From Bacillus marinisedimentorum (GTDB lineage: Bacteria; Bacillota; Bacilli; Bacillales; Bacillaceae_O), in assembly GCF_001644195.2 (NCBI RefSeq), contig NZ_LWBL02000026.1, positions 1 to 64,000 of the forward strand: a stretch of 64,000 nucleotides of DNA. Reading direction: 5' to 3'. This document shows, piece after piece, positions 15,811 through 24,629 of the stretch. The translations under genes and the position numbers were made by a program. Position 1 is the stretch's first letter. Every line of letters begins with the position of its first letter. The notes under the pieces are model-generated. The model had not been told where the DNA came from, did not search any database, and saw only the letters and a list, made by a program, of their open reading frames with translations.

Positions 15811-18639
15811 ATGAAGAAGCATTTTGCGGGCTTGTTAGCATTTGCGATGGTGCTGTCTGTATTTTTCCAGACGACGTTCCCTGTTTTTGCAAATGAAACA
15901 GCGGACAACGTCACAGTAACAGAACTGGATGTAAGCAGAGACTTATTTTCTATTACGGAAGCCAGAACAGTTGAGGTTTCGGCCGATTTTGGAGAGCAGG
16001 TTGATTTAAGCCAGCTGGAGTTCCAATTCGGCGGAAAGAATCTGGCAGAATGGAAGAGCTGGAACTCGGATGATAAGACGTTTACCGGAGATCCTTTTAT
16101 TACGGTCGTGGAGGAGCCTCATTATGTAGATGGGACAACGAAAATTGAGGCGACACTGGATTTCGGTCTTCTATTCAATACGGACAATCTATCAAACAGG
16201 ACAATAAGGGTTCTCTATCAGCAGTTTATCGGCGATTATGAGCTGGCGCTGGTCAATGCTGCAGATCATGAACAGGCTGCTGCAACGGTCAAGCTGAATG
16301 TCTATGATGAATTTTTATTTTACGAGCAGCTGAAACCGGCGATCGACCAGGTTTTTGAAAAGGCAGAGGCGGATGAATCGAATAATCGTTACCTCGAGTA
16401 TCAAAGCATTGGCAAGACCGTTGAGGGACGGGATCTTCACTTTGTCATTCTTGCTAAAGACAAGGCGGCTGTTGATCGATATTTAAATGAAACATTACCG
16501 ACAGCTCTTGAAAACCCGGAGGCATTGCTTGAAAAAATGGAGAATGGAACGATGGGAGATTATCAGGTTCCGGTGTGGATCAATAACATCCATCCTGATG
16601 AAGCGCAGGGAGTGGATGCCCAGGTTGAATTGCTTGAGAAATTTGCGCTCGGAGATGAAATCACGTTTGATTTTGGGGCAGGGGATGAAAAAAGAAGCGA
16701 GACGCTGAACGTCGATCAGGTTCTTGACGATGTCATCTTCCTATACATGTTCACCAACAACCCGGATGGCCGTGTGGCAAATACACGTGCAAATGCGAAC
16801 GGTTTTGACTTGAATCGTGACAACCACTACCAGACCCAGGTGGAAACGCAGCAGGTGACCGAAACCATTGCAAAATGGACGCCGCTGTCATTCCTTGATA
16901 TGCATGGTTTTGTAAATGGGTTTTTGATCGAGCCGACAACTCCGCCGCACAATCCGAACTTTGAATATGACTTGCTGTATGACAATATGATTGAAGAAGC
17001 CCATGCGATGGGGAAAGCGGGGATTGGCAACTCCGAGCTCGATTCTTATTTTATACCTGCACTTGCCTGGGATTCAGGCTGGGATGATATGACTCCGGCG
17101 TATACCGCGATGTACGCAATGCTTCATGGCTCAATGGGCCATACGATCGAAGTTCCTGCTTTGAGTCAGGATTCCTATCATGCCATGGTCGGGACAGGCC
17201 TGGGGGCAGCCTTGTTTGTGACAGAAAACAAAGACGAATTGTATAAAAACCAGCTTGAAATCTTTAAGCGCGGTGTCAACGGGGAAGATAACCGTGCTGT
17301 CGATCCCTATTTTGTCAACGCTGATGGTGAAGAAATCGGCCGTGTCCGAGGCGAGAATGAAAACTTCTTCCCGGAATACTATGTCATTCCGACAGACAGC
17401 AAGGACCAAAAAAATAACCTTGAAGCGCATAAAATGGTGGACTATCTACTCCGCAATGGCGTTAAAGTGGAACAAACCACACAAGATTTGGAAGTGAACG
17501 GAACGGTGTATCCAGAAGGCACTTATGTTGTGCCGATGGATCAAGCAAAACGCGGCCTGGCAAATGCGATGCTCTATACCGGAGATAACGTATCCGACTG
17601 GGATGCTATGTACGATCCAATCGTTGTGAACTTCCCGGATTTGCGCGGCTTTACTATTGATGAAGTTCGTGTTGATGGTACCTTTGAAGACAACATGACT
17701 AAAGTTGAAAGTGTGACGCTGCCGACAGGTGAAGCAGTCGGGAAGGCGCCGAAGCAAGTGCTGGCCAACTCGAATAACAGTACGGTTGAGCTGGTGAATG
17801 AACTTTTAAAAGACGGCAAAACCGTTGAAAGGGCAATGGAGACAAAAGGGAAGGTAACCAAAGGGGATTTCATTGTCAAAACGGCAGATCTTGTTGCATA
17901 TCAAGAATATTATTTTGAGGCTCATCCGCTAGGAACATCCAAGAAGGTGAAAACAGAAAAGCTGGAGCTGCCCAGGGTTGCTGCTGCCGGTTCTGACCAG
18001 CTGGCATTCTCGCTGAAGCAGCTTGGTTTCGAACTTGTGGATGAGGCAGATGCGGATGTGATTGTCAGTGATGGCAGAGCCTTTAATCCGGACGCCATTT
18101 CCGGAAAATCATTTGTGGGAATCGGTTTGTATGCGCTCAACGCTGTGAAAGAAAGTGGTGCACTGCCTGGCTATGACTTCGAATCCACCGCGCAATGGGC
18201 TGGACATGAAGGGCTGGTCAAAGCCACTGTCAGCGACCACATTCTAACATCCGGATATGAAGAGAACGAGCTGCTCTACACAACATCAGGGGCATGGATC
18301 ACTTCCGTTCCTGAAGATGCGGAAGTGCTGGCATCCTTCAGCAGCAGTGATGATTTCTATGTCGCCGGCTGGTGGCCTGGGCATGAAGCTGCAAAAGGAC
18401 AGGTAATGGCCTTTACAAAAGATTTCGAGGACGCATCAATCACCCTTTTTGCGAATGATCTCGCTTTCAGGGGCCATACCCAATACAGCTACCGCCTGAT
18501 CGCCAACAGCATCTTTGATTCTGTCGGCACCGAAGTTGTTAAGAAAGGTAAAGGAATAATGAAAGGTAAAGAAGTGAAGGACAAGGATAATAAATTGGAG
18601 AAATCTATCTTTGAGAGAGGGAGAGACAGGGAGGATTGA
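15811..18639 (+). CDS. Secreted M14 zinc carboxypeptidase
   Basis: I chose ATG 15811, behind GAAGGGAAGGATAC; an ATG 12 codons earlier lacks a ribosome binding site and would spoil the signal peptide. The 942-residue product has a signal peptide ending PVFA (about residue 27), a beta-rich N-terminal region, and an M14 catalytic domain with zinc ligands H261-P-D-E264 and H365 (LDMHGFVNG), a substrate-binding NPDGRVANTRANANGFDLNRD and general base E447 (GHTIEVP). The C-terminal third (about 620-900) is glutamine-amidotransferase-like and ends with a Lys/Glu-rich tail. The enzyme should trim peptides outside the cell. It fits the large family of Bacillus M14 peptidases of about 900 residues. A repeat and terminator follow. 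Confidence 0.9.
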   Translation: MKKHFAGLLAFAMVLSVFFQTTFPVFANETADNVTVTELDVSRDLFSITEARTVEVSADFGEQVDLSQLEFQFGGKNLAEWKSWNSDDKTFTGDPFITVVEEPHYVDGTTKIEATLDFGLLFNTDNLSNRTIRVLYQQFIGDYELALVNAADHEQAAATVKLNVYDEFLFYEQLKPAIDQVFEKAEADESNNRYLEYQSIGKTVEGRDLHFVILAKDKAAVDRYLNETLPTALENPEALLEKMENGTMGDYQVPVWINNIHPDEAQGVDAQVELLEKFALGDEITFDFGAGDEKRSETLNVDQVLDDVIFLYMFTNNPDGRVANTRANANGFDLNRDNHYQTQVETQQVTETIAKWTPLSFLDMHGFVNGFLIEPTTPPHNPNFEYDLLYDNMIEEAHAMGKAGIGNSELDSYFIPALAWDSGWDDMTPAYTAMYAMLHGSMGHTIEVPALSQDSYHAMVGTGLGAALFVTENKDELYKNQLEIFKRGVNGEDNRAVDPYFVNADGEEIGRVRGENENFFPEYYVIPTDSKDQKNNLEAHKMVDYLLRNGVKVEQTTQDLEVNGTVYPEGTYVVPMDQAKRGLANAMLYTGDNVSDWDAMYDPIVVNFPDLRGFTIDEVRVDGTFEDNMTKVESVTLPTGEAVGKAPKQVLANSNNSTVELVNELLKDGKTVERAMETKGKVTKGDFIVKTADLVAYQEYYFEAHPLGTSKKVKTEKLELPRVAAAGSDQLAFSLKQLGFELVDEADADVIVSDGRAFNPDAISGKSFVGIGLYALNAVKESGALPGYDFESTAQWAGHEGLVKATVSDHILTSGYEENELLYTTSGAWITSVPEDAEVLASFSSSDDFYVAGWWPGHEAAKGQVMAFTKDFEDASITLFANDLAFRGHTQYSYRLIANSIFDSVGTEVVKKGKGIMKGKEVKDKDNKLEKSIFERGRDRED

Positions 18640-18656
18640 TCTTCAAGAAGGGACAA

Positions 18657-18699
18657 GGTGCCTGTCCCCTACCACATTAAAGTGGAGGGGGCAGGCGCC
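18657..18699. repeat. Palindromic repeat, family A, divergent copy 3
   Basis: GGTGCCTGTCCCCT and AGGGGGCAGGCGCC pair around ACCACATTAAAGTGG, with TTTTT after. The ends match family A but the centre differs. It follows the M14 gene by 17 bp and should terminate it. Confidence 0.8.
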
Positions 18700-18805
18700 T
18701 TTTTGTAGGTGAGAAGTTGATTTTGATAGAGGAGAGAGGAGAAGACCAGTGGTATATGTTAACTTTTGATAGAAAGAAAAATTAAAACAAACGCATTGGG
18801 GAAAA

Positions 18806-19087
18806 CTAACTTTCACCTGGAAAAAGCACAGCTAATATAACGACATTTCTATCTATCGACGTGAAATAAACTCTGAACTTTTTAACAACGATCCTTGATA
18901 TTCCTTTATAATTGCCAAATTCTTCAGTGTACCATTTGCCGATTACATCATTCTTTAGAAGTTCTTCTGTTTCCAGGATAAACTGAGAAATAAAGTCAAA
19001 GGTTTCTTCTGGTGTAAACCTTTCACTTCGATACTTAGTAAGTTTTTGCTTAACCGCAGGTGACCAAACCACCCTTCGGTTGTACAT
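18806..19087 (-). CDS. RelE/ParE-family toxin of a type II toxin-antitoxin pair
   Basis: The 93-residue protein has the RelE/ParE layout: a helical N-terminal half (SPAVKQKLTKYRSERFTPEE, ISQFILETEELL), then beta strands with GISRIVVKKFRVYFTSI and a terminal NVVILAVLF. RelE members cut mRNA on the ribosome and ParE members poison gyrase; the sequence does not decide between them. It is translated last in the pair, sharing one base with the antitoxin stop (TAATG). Confidence 0.8.
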   Translation of the reverse strand: MYNRRVVWSPAVKQKLTKYRSERFTPEETFDFISQFILETEELLKNDVIGKWYTEEFGNYKGISRIVVKKFRVYFTSIDRNVVILAVLFPGES

Positions 19088-19353
19088 TAAGTAAAGTCCT
19101 TTTTGGAAAGTGAATTTAACAGCTCTGACGTGGTCATACTTTGGCCATTTTTATACTGTTCCATGCTTTCTTTTAACATCCGTTTAAGTTCTGGATTTTC
19201 TTCAGTTTCAATGTGAATGGACTGTTCGTCTTCTTCTTGCAGAACAAGTGTGAATTTCCCTTTGCCAGGAATGGAAAACTGAAAGACGGAGTTTTCGCTA
19301 TTCATATTGGAGATATGCTTCATTAACTCTTCGGAAGAATGGATTTTCCCCAT
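19087..19353 (-). CDS. Antitoxin of the RelE/ParE pair
   Basis: The 88-residue acidic protein precedes the toxin and overlaps it by one base, the standard order for a type II module. The N-terminal half reads like a small sheet domain (FQFSIPGKGKFTLVLQEED). The C-terminal half, ELKRMLKESMEQYKNGQSMT followed by SELLNSLSKKDF, is the toxin-wrapping tail common in Bacillus antitoxins. The pair lies between two family A repeats, between the M14 and pRiA4b genes. Autoregulation is expected for the family but no operator was identified. Confidence 0.8.
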   Translation of the reverse strand: MGKIHSSEELMKHISNMNSENSVFQFSIPGKGKFTLVLQEEDEQSIHIETEENPELKRMLKESMEQYKNGQSMTTSELLNSLSKKDFT

Positions 19354-19526
19354 TTTGTCACCACCGTTTAGATACTTTTCATTATAATATCATATTATTC
19401 ATGATGTCTGTCAGTGATGGTGTACTCTCCGAATATTACTGTTTAAGGGAACAAGAGTACGGATAAGTTACCCCTATTTCATGTTCAAAATATAAATTTT
19501 ATAATGAGGCAGTGACTAACAATATT

Positions 19527-19570
19527 GGTGCCTGCCCCCCAAGGCGTTAAAGCGCCGGGGGTCAGGCACC
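19527..19570. repeat. Palindromic repeat, family A, copy 4
   Basis: GGTGCCTGCCCCCC pairs with GGGGGTCAGGCACC through AAGGCGTTAAAGCGCC, with TTTTT after. It separates the toxin-antitoxin pair from the pRiA4b gene. Confidence 0.88.
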
Positions 19571-19642
19571 TTTTTGCAACTGTTTATATAACCAGCCACC
19601 ATAGTTATAATGTAACTATCAATAAAGAATCGAGGTCGATCT

Positions 19643-20719
19643 ATGCTTATCCAATGCACTAAAAAGCTTCTTGACAAACTGAAACGGAAACCTGAAACCG
19701 AGTCGGAGGAAACGAATCCGGTCTTCTCATGGCATGCCAATTTGCTGACCCAAAACCGCCGCAATACCGTCGTGCTGGTCAATGATTCCAATCGTTATGT
19801 CATCGTTCTTCATGGATTGAAAGCAAAGGACTTCCAGAAAATCGACCAACTGATTGTACAAGCCATTCGTGAAACCTTTCAGGCAGAGGGGATAAGAGAA
19901 GAGTTGATCGAACAGTATATCCAGGACGCCGGTGAAATCAGGTTCACTAAAACAAAAGACCGTACTTCTGTTGCCAGAATGAATTCCTCATGTGAGCCGG
20001 TATATTATCATGATGAATTATTTGACGAGACATCAATTGTTCAGACGGCAATGAGCAAAAGGGCTAGCCGGAATCTGGTTGGTGCAGGGAAGAAGAACAG
20101 CTACATAGAGGGATATGAAGAGTTATATAAAGATCTGGAGACACTTTACGGTGCGCCGATTTTCAACATGAAAGCTGCAGAATTGAAAGTCTCCTTGCTT
20201 CTTGACAACCATGAGGTGTGGCGGAAATTGATCGTGCCGGTAAATGTGACTTTCAGCGAGCTTCACGATGTAATCCAGGCGGCTTTTGACTGGAAGGATA
20301 GCCATTTACATGAGTTTTTGATCTATCACTCAGATGATCAGCCGCCTCTTTCTTTGGTCGTCAATGAGAGGTTTATTGCCAATAGTGTTGGAGAGGCGGA
20401 GCTTGAAGAAGAGGAGAGATTGGCTGACCATTTAAATGCAAAGATTGAATATATTTATGACTTTGGGGATTCCTGGGAACACGAAATTGAAGTGGGAAAT
20501 ATAAAAGAAGATTATGATAAAAATTATCCTGTTTGTTTGGAAGGAAAGGGAAATACGCCCCCTGAGGATGTTGGCGGTGAGCCGGGTTATGATTCGTTCC
20601 TGGAGATCATAGCTGATGAAACGCATCCGGATTATCAACATACTTATCATTGGGGTAAGCTACAGGGATATAAGGAGTTTGAGTTAGAAAAAGTGAACCG
20701 GAGGTTAAAGCACCTATAA
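19643..20719 (+). CDS. DUF6933-like plus plasmid pRiA4b ORF-3 family protein
   Basis: The 358-residue cytoplasmic protein has two parts. Residues 1-150 resemble DUF6933: MLIQCTKKLLDKL at the start, then NRRNTVVLVNDSNRYVIVLH, and a Lys/Asp-rich helical region. Residues 180-358 are a pRiA4b ORF-3 domain: WRKLIVPVNVTFSELHDVIQ, DWKDSHLHEF, YIYDFGDSWEHEIEV and CLEGKGNTPPEDVGG, with a TYHWG-like end. The family is widespread, often near mobile or defence genes, and no biochemical function is established. It is flanked by a family A repeat and a convergent NERD gene. Confidence 0.85.
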   Translation: MLIQCTKKLLDKLKRKPETESEETNPVFSWHANLLTQNRRNTVVLVNDSNRYVIVLHGLKAKDFQKIDQLIVQAIRETFQAEGIREELIEQYIQDAGEIRFTKTKDRTSVARMNSSCEPVYYHDELFDETSIVQTAMSKRASRNLVGAGKKNSYIEGYEELYKDLETLYGAPIFNMKAAELKVSLLLDNHEVWRKLIVPVNVTFSELHDVIQAAFDWKDSHLHEFLIYHSDDQPPLSLVVNERFIANSVGEAELEEEERLADHLNAKIEYIYDFGDSWEHEIEVGNIKEDYDKNYPVCLEGKGNTPPEDVGGEPGYDSFLEIIADETHPDYQHTYHWGKLQGYKEFELEKVNRRLKHL

Positions 20720-20741
20720 GGTGTTTGCCTCCGGTATTTTC

Positions 20742-22049
20742 TCATCTTTCGTTTTGGATAATCTCCAGAATTTCTTTGCCAAATTCTTCGGCCTTTTTCT
20801 TGCCGATTCCTTCTATTTCTAAAAGTTCTTTAATGGTGCCTGGTTTCTTTTCAAGAATAGCTTCAAGCGTTTTATTGGTGAAAACGTAGAAAGGCTTAAC
20901 ATTCGATTTCTTTGAATAGTTTGTTCGAAATTCTGTCAGCATCAGTCTTAAATTTTCTGGATTTCCAGTAGTGGTTTGCATGCTTGCCCTGTTTTTCTGT
21001 AAAGGTTTTGCTGCAGAACCAGTTTGGATAATCGTTATAATATCGCTGCCGAACTCCTCTGCTTTTTTATTTCCAAAGCCTTCAATTTTTAAAAATTCTT
21101 CTAAGGTATGAGGTTTTTTCTCAAGCAGGCTGTCTAGCATTTTGTTCGTAAAAATATAGTAAGGCTTAACACCTAATTCTTTGGAGCGTTCAGAGCGGAA
21201 TTCCATCAACAAAGGCTTTAGTTTATCTTTGGGGTTTTCTGTTTCTGTTCTTGCAGTAGGAGCAGGGCTTACTATCTCGCTTTTTGTTGTTTGTTTTGTG
21301 CTTAGTACATAATCATCACTATTAAATTCCTTTTCTTTACTGTTTTGCAGGATTGTATCAGCTATTTCGTAAAGGTGTTGATCCTTCATAAAGACAGGAG
21401 ATTGTTTATCTAATTCGGATTTTATAAAAGATTTGATTTGATCATGTCGAATAACGTTCGATTTTATAATTGCAGGTGCTTTATTAGAAATGTTTAAAAT
21501 GGTTTTGGGATTCGCAAATGTCACTGCATATTTAATTGGGCACTTATTAATGGCTCCATTGGTTATAAGCAGTTTTTCAAGAATGGCTACGTGCCTTTCC
21601 ACTTGATTGATTGGGCTATACATGCCCTCTTTATTTACAACCCTGTTATTTTTGGTAATAACCCGCTGGAATTCACCGTTCTCTGTAACGTTCACATTGC
21701 CAAAAAGCTTCTTCACTTCCAACACGAGAACAAATTTATGTGTAATGATCACAAAATCTAACTGGGCTTTGTAATCTTCAAATTCAAGATAGACATCGTG
21801 AAGAATGAGTAAAGGAAGCATTGAATGCTGCAGTTCAAATAAGACATTTTTTTCCCCGGTGTGGCCGATAGAAAATAACTTAAGATGATCTCCTATTTTT
21901 TTCTGGTCAATGTTTTCATCGCTGCTTTCTGATAAACGTGTTAAATTACTTATAATAGTAGAAGTCTCCTTAAATTCTTTATATATTTCTGGTTCGGTTA
22001 TTTCCCTTTTTTGGGTTAAGATATCAAAAACATTTTTAAGAATAGACAT
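20742..22049 (-). CDS. NERD nuclease-related protein with two HRDC domains
   Basis: The 435-residue protein has an N-terminal NERD domain (about residues 55-175). It contains GHTGEKNVLFEL, DVYLEFEDYKAQLDFVIIT and VLVLEVKKLFGNV, which give the D-x(n)-E-x-K nuclease core. Two HRDC domains follow at about 280-345 and 370-433, each with a FTNKxLxxxLEKKP helix and IEGxGxKKAEEFG. HRDC domains bind nucleic acids. The pairing suggests an enzyme that processes DNA or RNA, but its natural role is unknown. It is a single gene, convergent with the pRiA4b gene and only 22 bp from it. Confidence 0.88.
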   Translation of the reverse strand: MSILKNVFDILTQKREITEPEIYKEFKETSTIISNLTRLSESSDENIDQKKIGDHLKLFSIGHTGEKNVLFELQHSMLPLLILHDVYLEFEDYKAQLDFVIITHKFVLVLEVKKLFGNVNVTENGEFQRVITKNNRVVNKEGMYSPINQVERHVAILEKLLITNGAINKCPIKYAVTFANPKTILNISNKAPAIIKSNVIRHDQIKSFIKSELDKQSPVFMKDQHLYEIADTILQNSKEKEFNSDDYVLSTKQTTKSEIVSPAPTARTETENPKDKLKPLLMEFRSERSKELGVKPYYIFTNKMLDSLLEKKPHTLEEFLKIEGFGNKKAEEFGSDIITIIQTGSAAKPLQKNRASMQTTTGNPENLRLMLTEFRTNYSKKSNVKPFYVFTNKTLEAILEKKPGTIKELLEIEGIGKKKAEEFGKEILEIIQNER

Positions 22050-22206
22050 CCTGTAAACACCTCACAATCTATTGTTTATCTGGGTTCCTTAATTCAATTG
22101 ACACGGAAAATTATGTAACTTTTTGTCATTAACACCCTGATTATAACAAATACCATTGCTTCAATGGATGAAATATGGAAAGTTTGTCAGTTTGCATGAC
22201 TAAAAA

Positions 22207-22276
22207 GGTGTCTGACCCCCGGCACGTTAATGCGCTGGGGGACAGGCACCTCTTTAGGGACAAGGTACTTGTCCCT
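22207..22276. repeat. Palindromic repeat, family A, copy 5, with an extra inverted repeat
   Basis: The family A palindrome covers 22207-22250 with a few mismatches (GGTGTCTGACCCCCGGCACG and CGCTGGGGGACAGGCACC). Six bases later a second perfect inverted repeat, AGGGACAAG-GTA-CTTGTCCCT, covers 22256-22276. Together they would end the small membrane gene on the minus strand. Confidence 0.82.
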
Positions 22277-22288
22277 GTGTATTTTTGG

Positions 22289-22546
22289 CTAGTGTTTTTT
22301 CATGAGTTTGGAAAACAAATAATATAAAGATATCGTAAAACCCGCTAGCCCAATTATAAGAACAAACCATTTATAGTCACCGGCTATAATTGTCCATAAA
22401 CTTAAGGCGATAACACCGATGATAAAATAGTTAATCATTTCCGTTGCTTCTTCAGAGGTTTTAATCATTTTCTGGAAAAGCTGAGAAAGCAAAAGAGAAA
22501 TTATTAAAATTAAAATAAAGATTACAATGTTAATGACTATCTTCAT
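22289..22546 (-). CDS. Small three-helix membrane protein, paralogue of 28911-29171
   Basis: The reading frame is open for 159 codons, but I place the start at the ATG at 22546, behind AAAGGTGTG, because from there the 85-residue product aligns end to end with the 86-residue protein at 28911-29171. Shared features are MKI at the start, a LLLSQL helix, a central INYxxIGxIA helix, a WFVxIIGLAGxTISLYYL helix and a basic KKH/KKQ end. Three transmembrane segments are likely. The paralogue sits next to a secreted protein; here the partner seems lost (see 22547-22768). A role as an immunity or export partner is only a guess. Confidence 0.7.
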   Translation of the reverse strand: MKIVINIVIFILILIISLLLSQLFQKMIKTSEEATEMINYFIIGVIALSLWTIIAGDYKWFVLIIGLAGFTISLYYLFSKLMKKH

Positions 22547-22768
22547 GGGCATCACACCTTTAGGTATATTAAGCTTTTCTATTTCTTTATTTACCTTTTT
22601 AGCAATATGCGAAGTACAGGGGGATATCAGTGACAGTTTCAGTGATGGCATTTTGGCTATCAAGTTAGCAGCGGCTGCATTACAGTTCGTATTATCACCA
22701 GTTATGAACTGAAGAATAAAACATAATCGAAACGTATCTCCCATAAAGGCATGCAGTTTAAAACTCAC
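22547..22768 (-). pseudogene. In-frame remnant upstream of the small membrane protein
   Basis: From GTG 22768 down to the membrane-protein start the frame is open and reads about 74 residues, including LHAFMGDTFRLCFILQFITG, DNTNCNAAAANLIAKMPSL and CTSHIAKKVNKEIEKLNIPK. There is no ribosome binding site before the GTG, and a stop lies about 17 codons upstream. It looks like the C-terminal end of a larger protein that has lost its beginning, perhaps the former partner of the membrane protein. An alternative is a real N-terminal extension of 22289-22546. Confidence 0.4.
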
Positions 22769-22920
22769 AAAGAGGTATAGTTTGGAGTTGTTTTTGGGTT
22801 GGGGGTTTTCCTAATAATTGCCGTGTTAGAAGGTATGATGTGGGGGGAAACCAAAAGCCAGCTTAAGAGTTGTTAATTTACCTATACAAGTTGAGGTTTT
22901 TTACTTATTGTCAAGAAGAG

Positions 22921-22964
22921 GGTGCCTGACCCCCGGCGCTTTAACGCGCCGGGGGTCAGGCACC
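22921..22964. repeat. Palindromic repeat, family A, copy 6
   Basis: A perfect copy of the 44-bp palindrome, identical in its arms to the copy at 15599. It lies 12 bp past the stop codon of the minus-strand symporter gene and is its likely terminator. Confidence 0.92.
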
Positions 22965-22976
22965 CAATTTGCCATA

Positions 22977-24479
22977 CTAAAGCGACGTCTCCACCGCCGG
23001 CTTTTCAACTTCCGAACCTCTATCAAACTCCTCACCTTCAAATATCGCATTGCTCTCAGGCTTTGTAATAAGCGATATCCCAACCAGCGAAACAGCCGAG
23101 ATAATCATCGCAAGCGCCCCCGTATCCAGTGCCGGAACGTATACCTCTTTCACTTTCAAAATATACAACCCGAGACTGAAGATGAAGCCCAGTGCCGATG
23201 ACCAGATCGCTGCTGTTTTCGTAGCCCGCTTCCAAAGTAGCCCGATGCTCAGGACCGGGAAGAGGGAGGCGGCGAATATGCCCCAAGACGCATTTCCGAG
23301 CCAGCCGACCAAATCAGGCGGATTGAGGGACAGCAGGAAGGTCAGGACGATGATGGCGAGTGTGACCCATCTGGAAAGTGCCAGTTCTTTCTTTGCGGAT
23401 AACATTTCGCCTTTCTTGATGATTTGCTGGTAAATATCTCTTACGATGGATGAACTGGCAACGAGCAGGAATGCTTCACTTGTTGACATGATGGCTGCCA
23501 TGACCGCCGCGAAAATCAAGCCGGCGATGACCGGAGGGAAGAACTGTTCAATGAACATCGGAGCGACCATGTCCGGAGAAGCAGGCTGCGCCATCTCGCC
23601 TCTGCCGACCATCACCTTTGTATAAAGGCCGACGAACCAGAGGAGGGCGGTAACCCCATAGGTTGATGCGGCAATGATGGCCGCCCACTTAAGCATTGAG
23701 ATTTTGCGGATCATATAAAACTTGGACACGACATGCGGCTGGCCCTGATGGCCGATGACATAGATGAAAAAGTAGGAGATGAATGCAAAAATACCGATCG
23801 GCCCGGTTGTGTGGTAGGCCTGCACAAAGTCAGGATTCATGGCACCGAGTTCCGCGTTCATTTGCGACATGCCGCCGACAAGCTTCATGCCGCCGATAAA
23901 TACGATCAGGGCGCCTGCGACCATGACAATCATCTGGATGAAATCTGTCCAGATGGCGCTGATCATTCCGCCTGCGACAACATAGACCGTCAAAATGGCG
24001 ACGCCGATGAATAGGGCTAATTTATAATCGACGCCGAGGACCGTCTGCAGCATGTTTCCGAGCGCTTTGTACTGGGCCATCTGGTAGCCGATTGCTCCGC
24101 CAAGAATCGCCAGGGCGGTGATGGCGCGGACCGCTTTGCTGTTGTAGCGGATTTCAAGCAAGTCCGGAATCGTTAAGGCCCCGAACCGTTGGGTGATCCT
24201 CCTCATTGGCTTGGCGAGCACAAGGAAGCTCACAAAAATACCCGCTGTCGCGAAAATGCCGATCGTGAAAATGGCATAGCCGTGCTGATAAACGAGACCG
24301 GTCAGCCCGATGAATCCATATCCCGACATTGTCGTCGAGGAGACGGCAAGCGCAATAAGCCAGGGGCCGAATCGCCGTCCGCCTGTATAGTATGTGTCCA
24401 TGTCCTTCTGGTGCTTCATGGAAAAAAGCCCGATGACCAGGATGACAAGCAAATAAAGGATGCCGATCACCAGAATCAT
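22977..24479 (-). CDS. Sodium:solute symporter (SSS family), large subunit
   Basis: The 500-residue protein has about 13 transmembrane helices and SSS-family sequence (TYYTGGRRFGPWLIALAVSS, SGYGFIGLTGLVYQHGYAIF, GGMISAIWTDFIQMIVMVAG). The family uses the sodium gradient to import organic acids, amino acids, pantothenate or proline. Its ATG overlaps the stop codon of a 40-residue membrane protein (ATGA), matching the known pairing of SSS transporters with a tiny accessory subunit. It is the last gene of the minus-strand operon with enoyl-CoA hydratase and acyl-CoA ligase, so it probably imports the carboxylic acid those enzymes use. The substrate is unknown. Confidence 0.92.
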   Translation of the reverse strand: MILVIGILYLLVILVIGLFSMKHQKDMDTYYTGGRRFGPWLIALAVSSTTMSGYGFIGLTGLVYQHGYAIFTIGIFATAGIFVSFLVLAKPMRRITQRFGALTIPDLLEIRYNSKAVRAITALAILGGAIGYQMAQYKALGNMLQTVLGVDYKLALFIGVAILTVYVVAGGMISAIWTDFIQMIVMVAGALIVFIGGMKLVGGMSQMNAELGAMNPDFVQAYHTTGPIGIFAFISYFFIYVIGHQGQPHVVSKFYMIRKISMLKWAAIIAASTYGVTALLWFVGLYTKVMVGRGEMAQPASPDMVAPMFIEQFFPPVIAGLIFAAVMAAIMSTSEAFLLVASSSIVRDIYQQIIKKGEMLSAKKELALSRWVTLAIIVLTFLLSLNPPDLVGWLGNASWGIFAASLFPVLSIGLLWKRATKTAAIWSSALGFIFSLGLYILKVKEVYVPALDTGALAMIISAVSLVGISLITKPESNAIFEGEEFDRGSEVEKPAVETSL

Positions 24480-24598
24480 GTCAGATCCTCCCCTTCCTCA
24501 TTTTTGAATGCGAAAACTCCCCATAAGCCTGCTGCAACTACCGATGCCGGCCAAAATACAAACAGCATGAACGTCATTAATGGCGATAATCCGAACAT
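24476..24598 (-). CDS. Symporter small accessory protein (40 residues)
   Basis: This small gene reads MFGLSPLMTFMLFVFWPASV and ends in KNEEGEDLT. It has one long hydrophobic helix (about residues 6-31) and an acidic tail. AGGAGGGATGAAG places the ribosome binding site at a proper distance from ATG 24598; the ATG at 24604 touches the site itself. The stop codon overlaps the symporter start (ATGA), so the two are coupled. Small one-helix subunits of this kind accompany many SSS transporters. The call is made from size, topology and coupling. Confidence 0.8.
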   Translation of the reverse strand: MFGLSPLMTFMLFVFWPASVVAAGLWGVFAFKNEEGEDLT

Positions 24599-24629
24599 CT
24601 TCATCCCTCCTAAAATAGTTAGAGTACCC

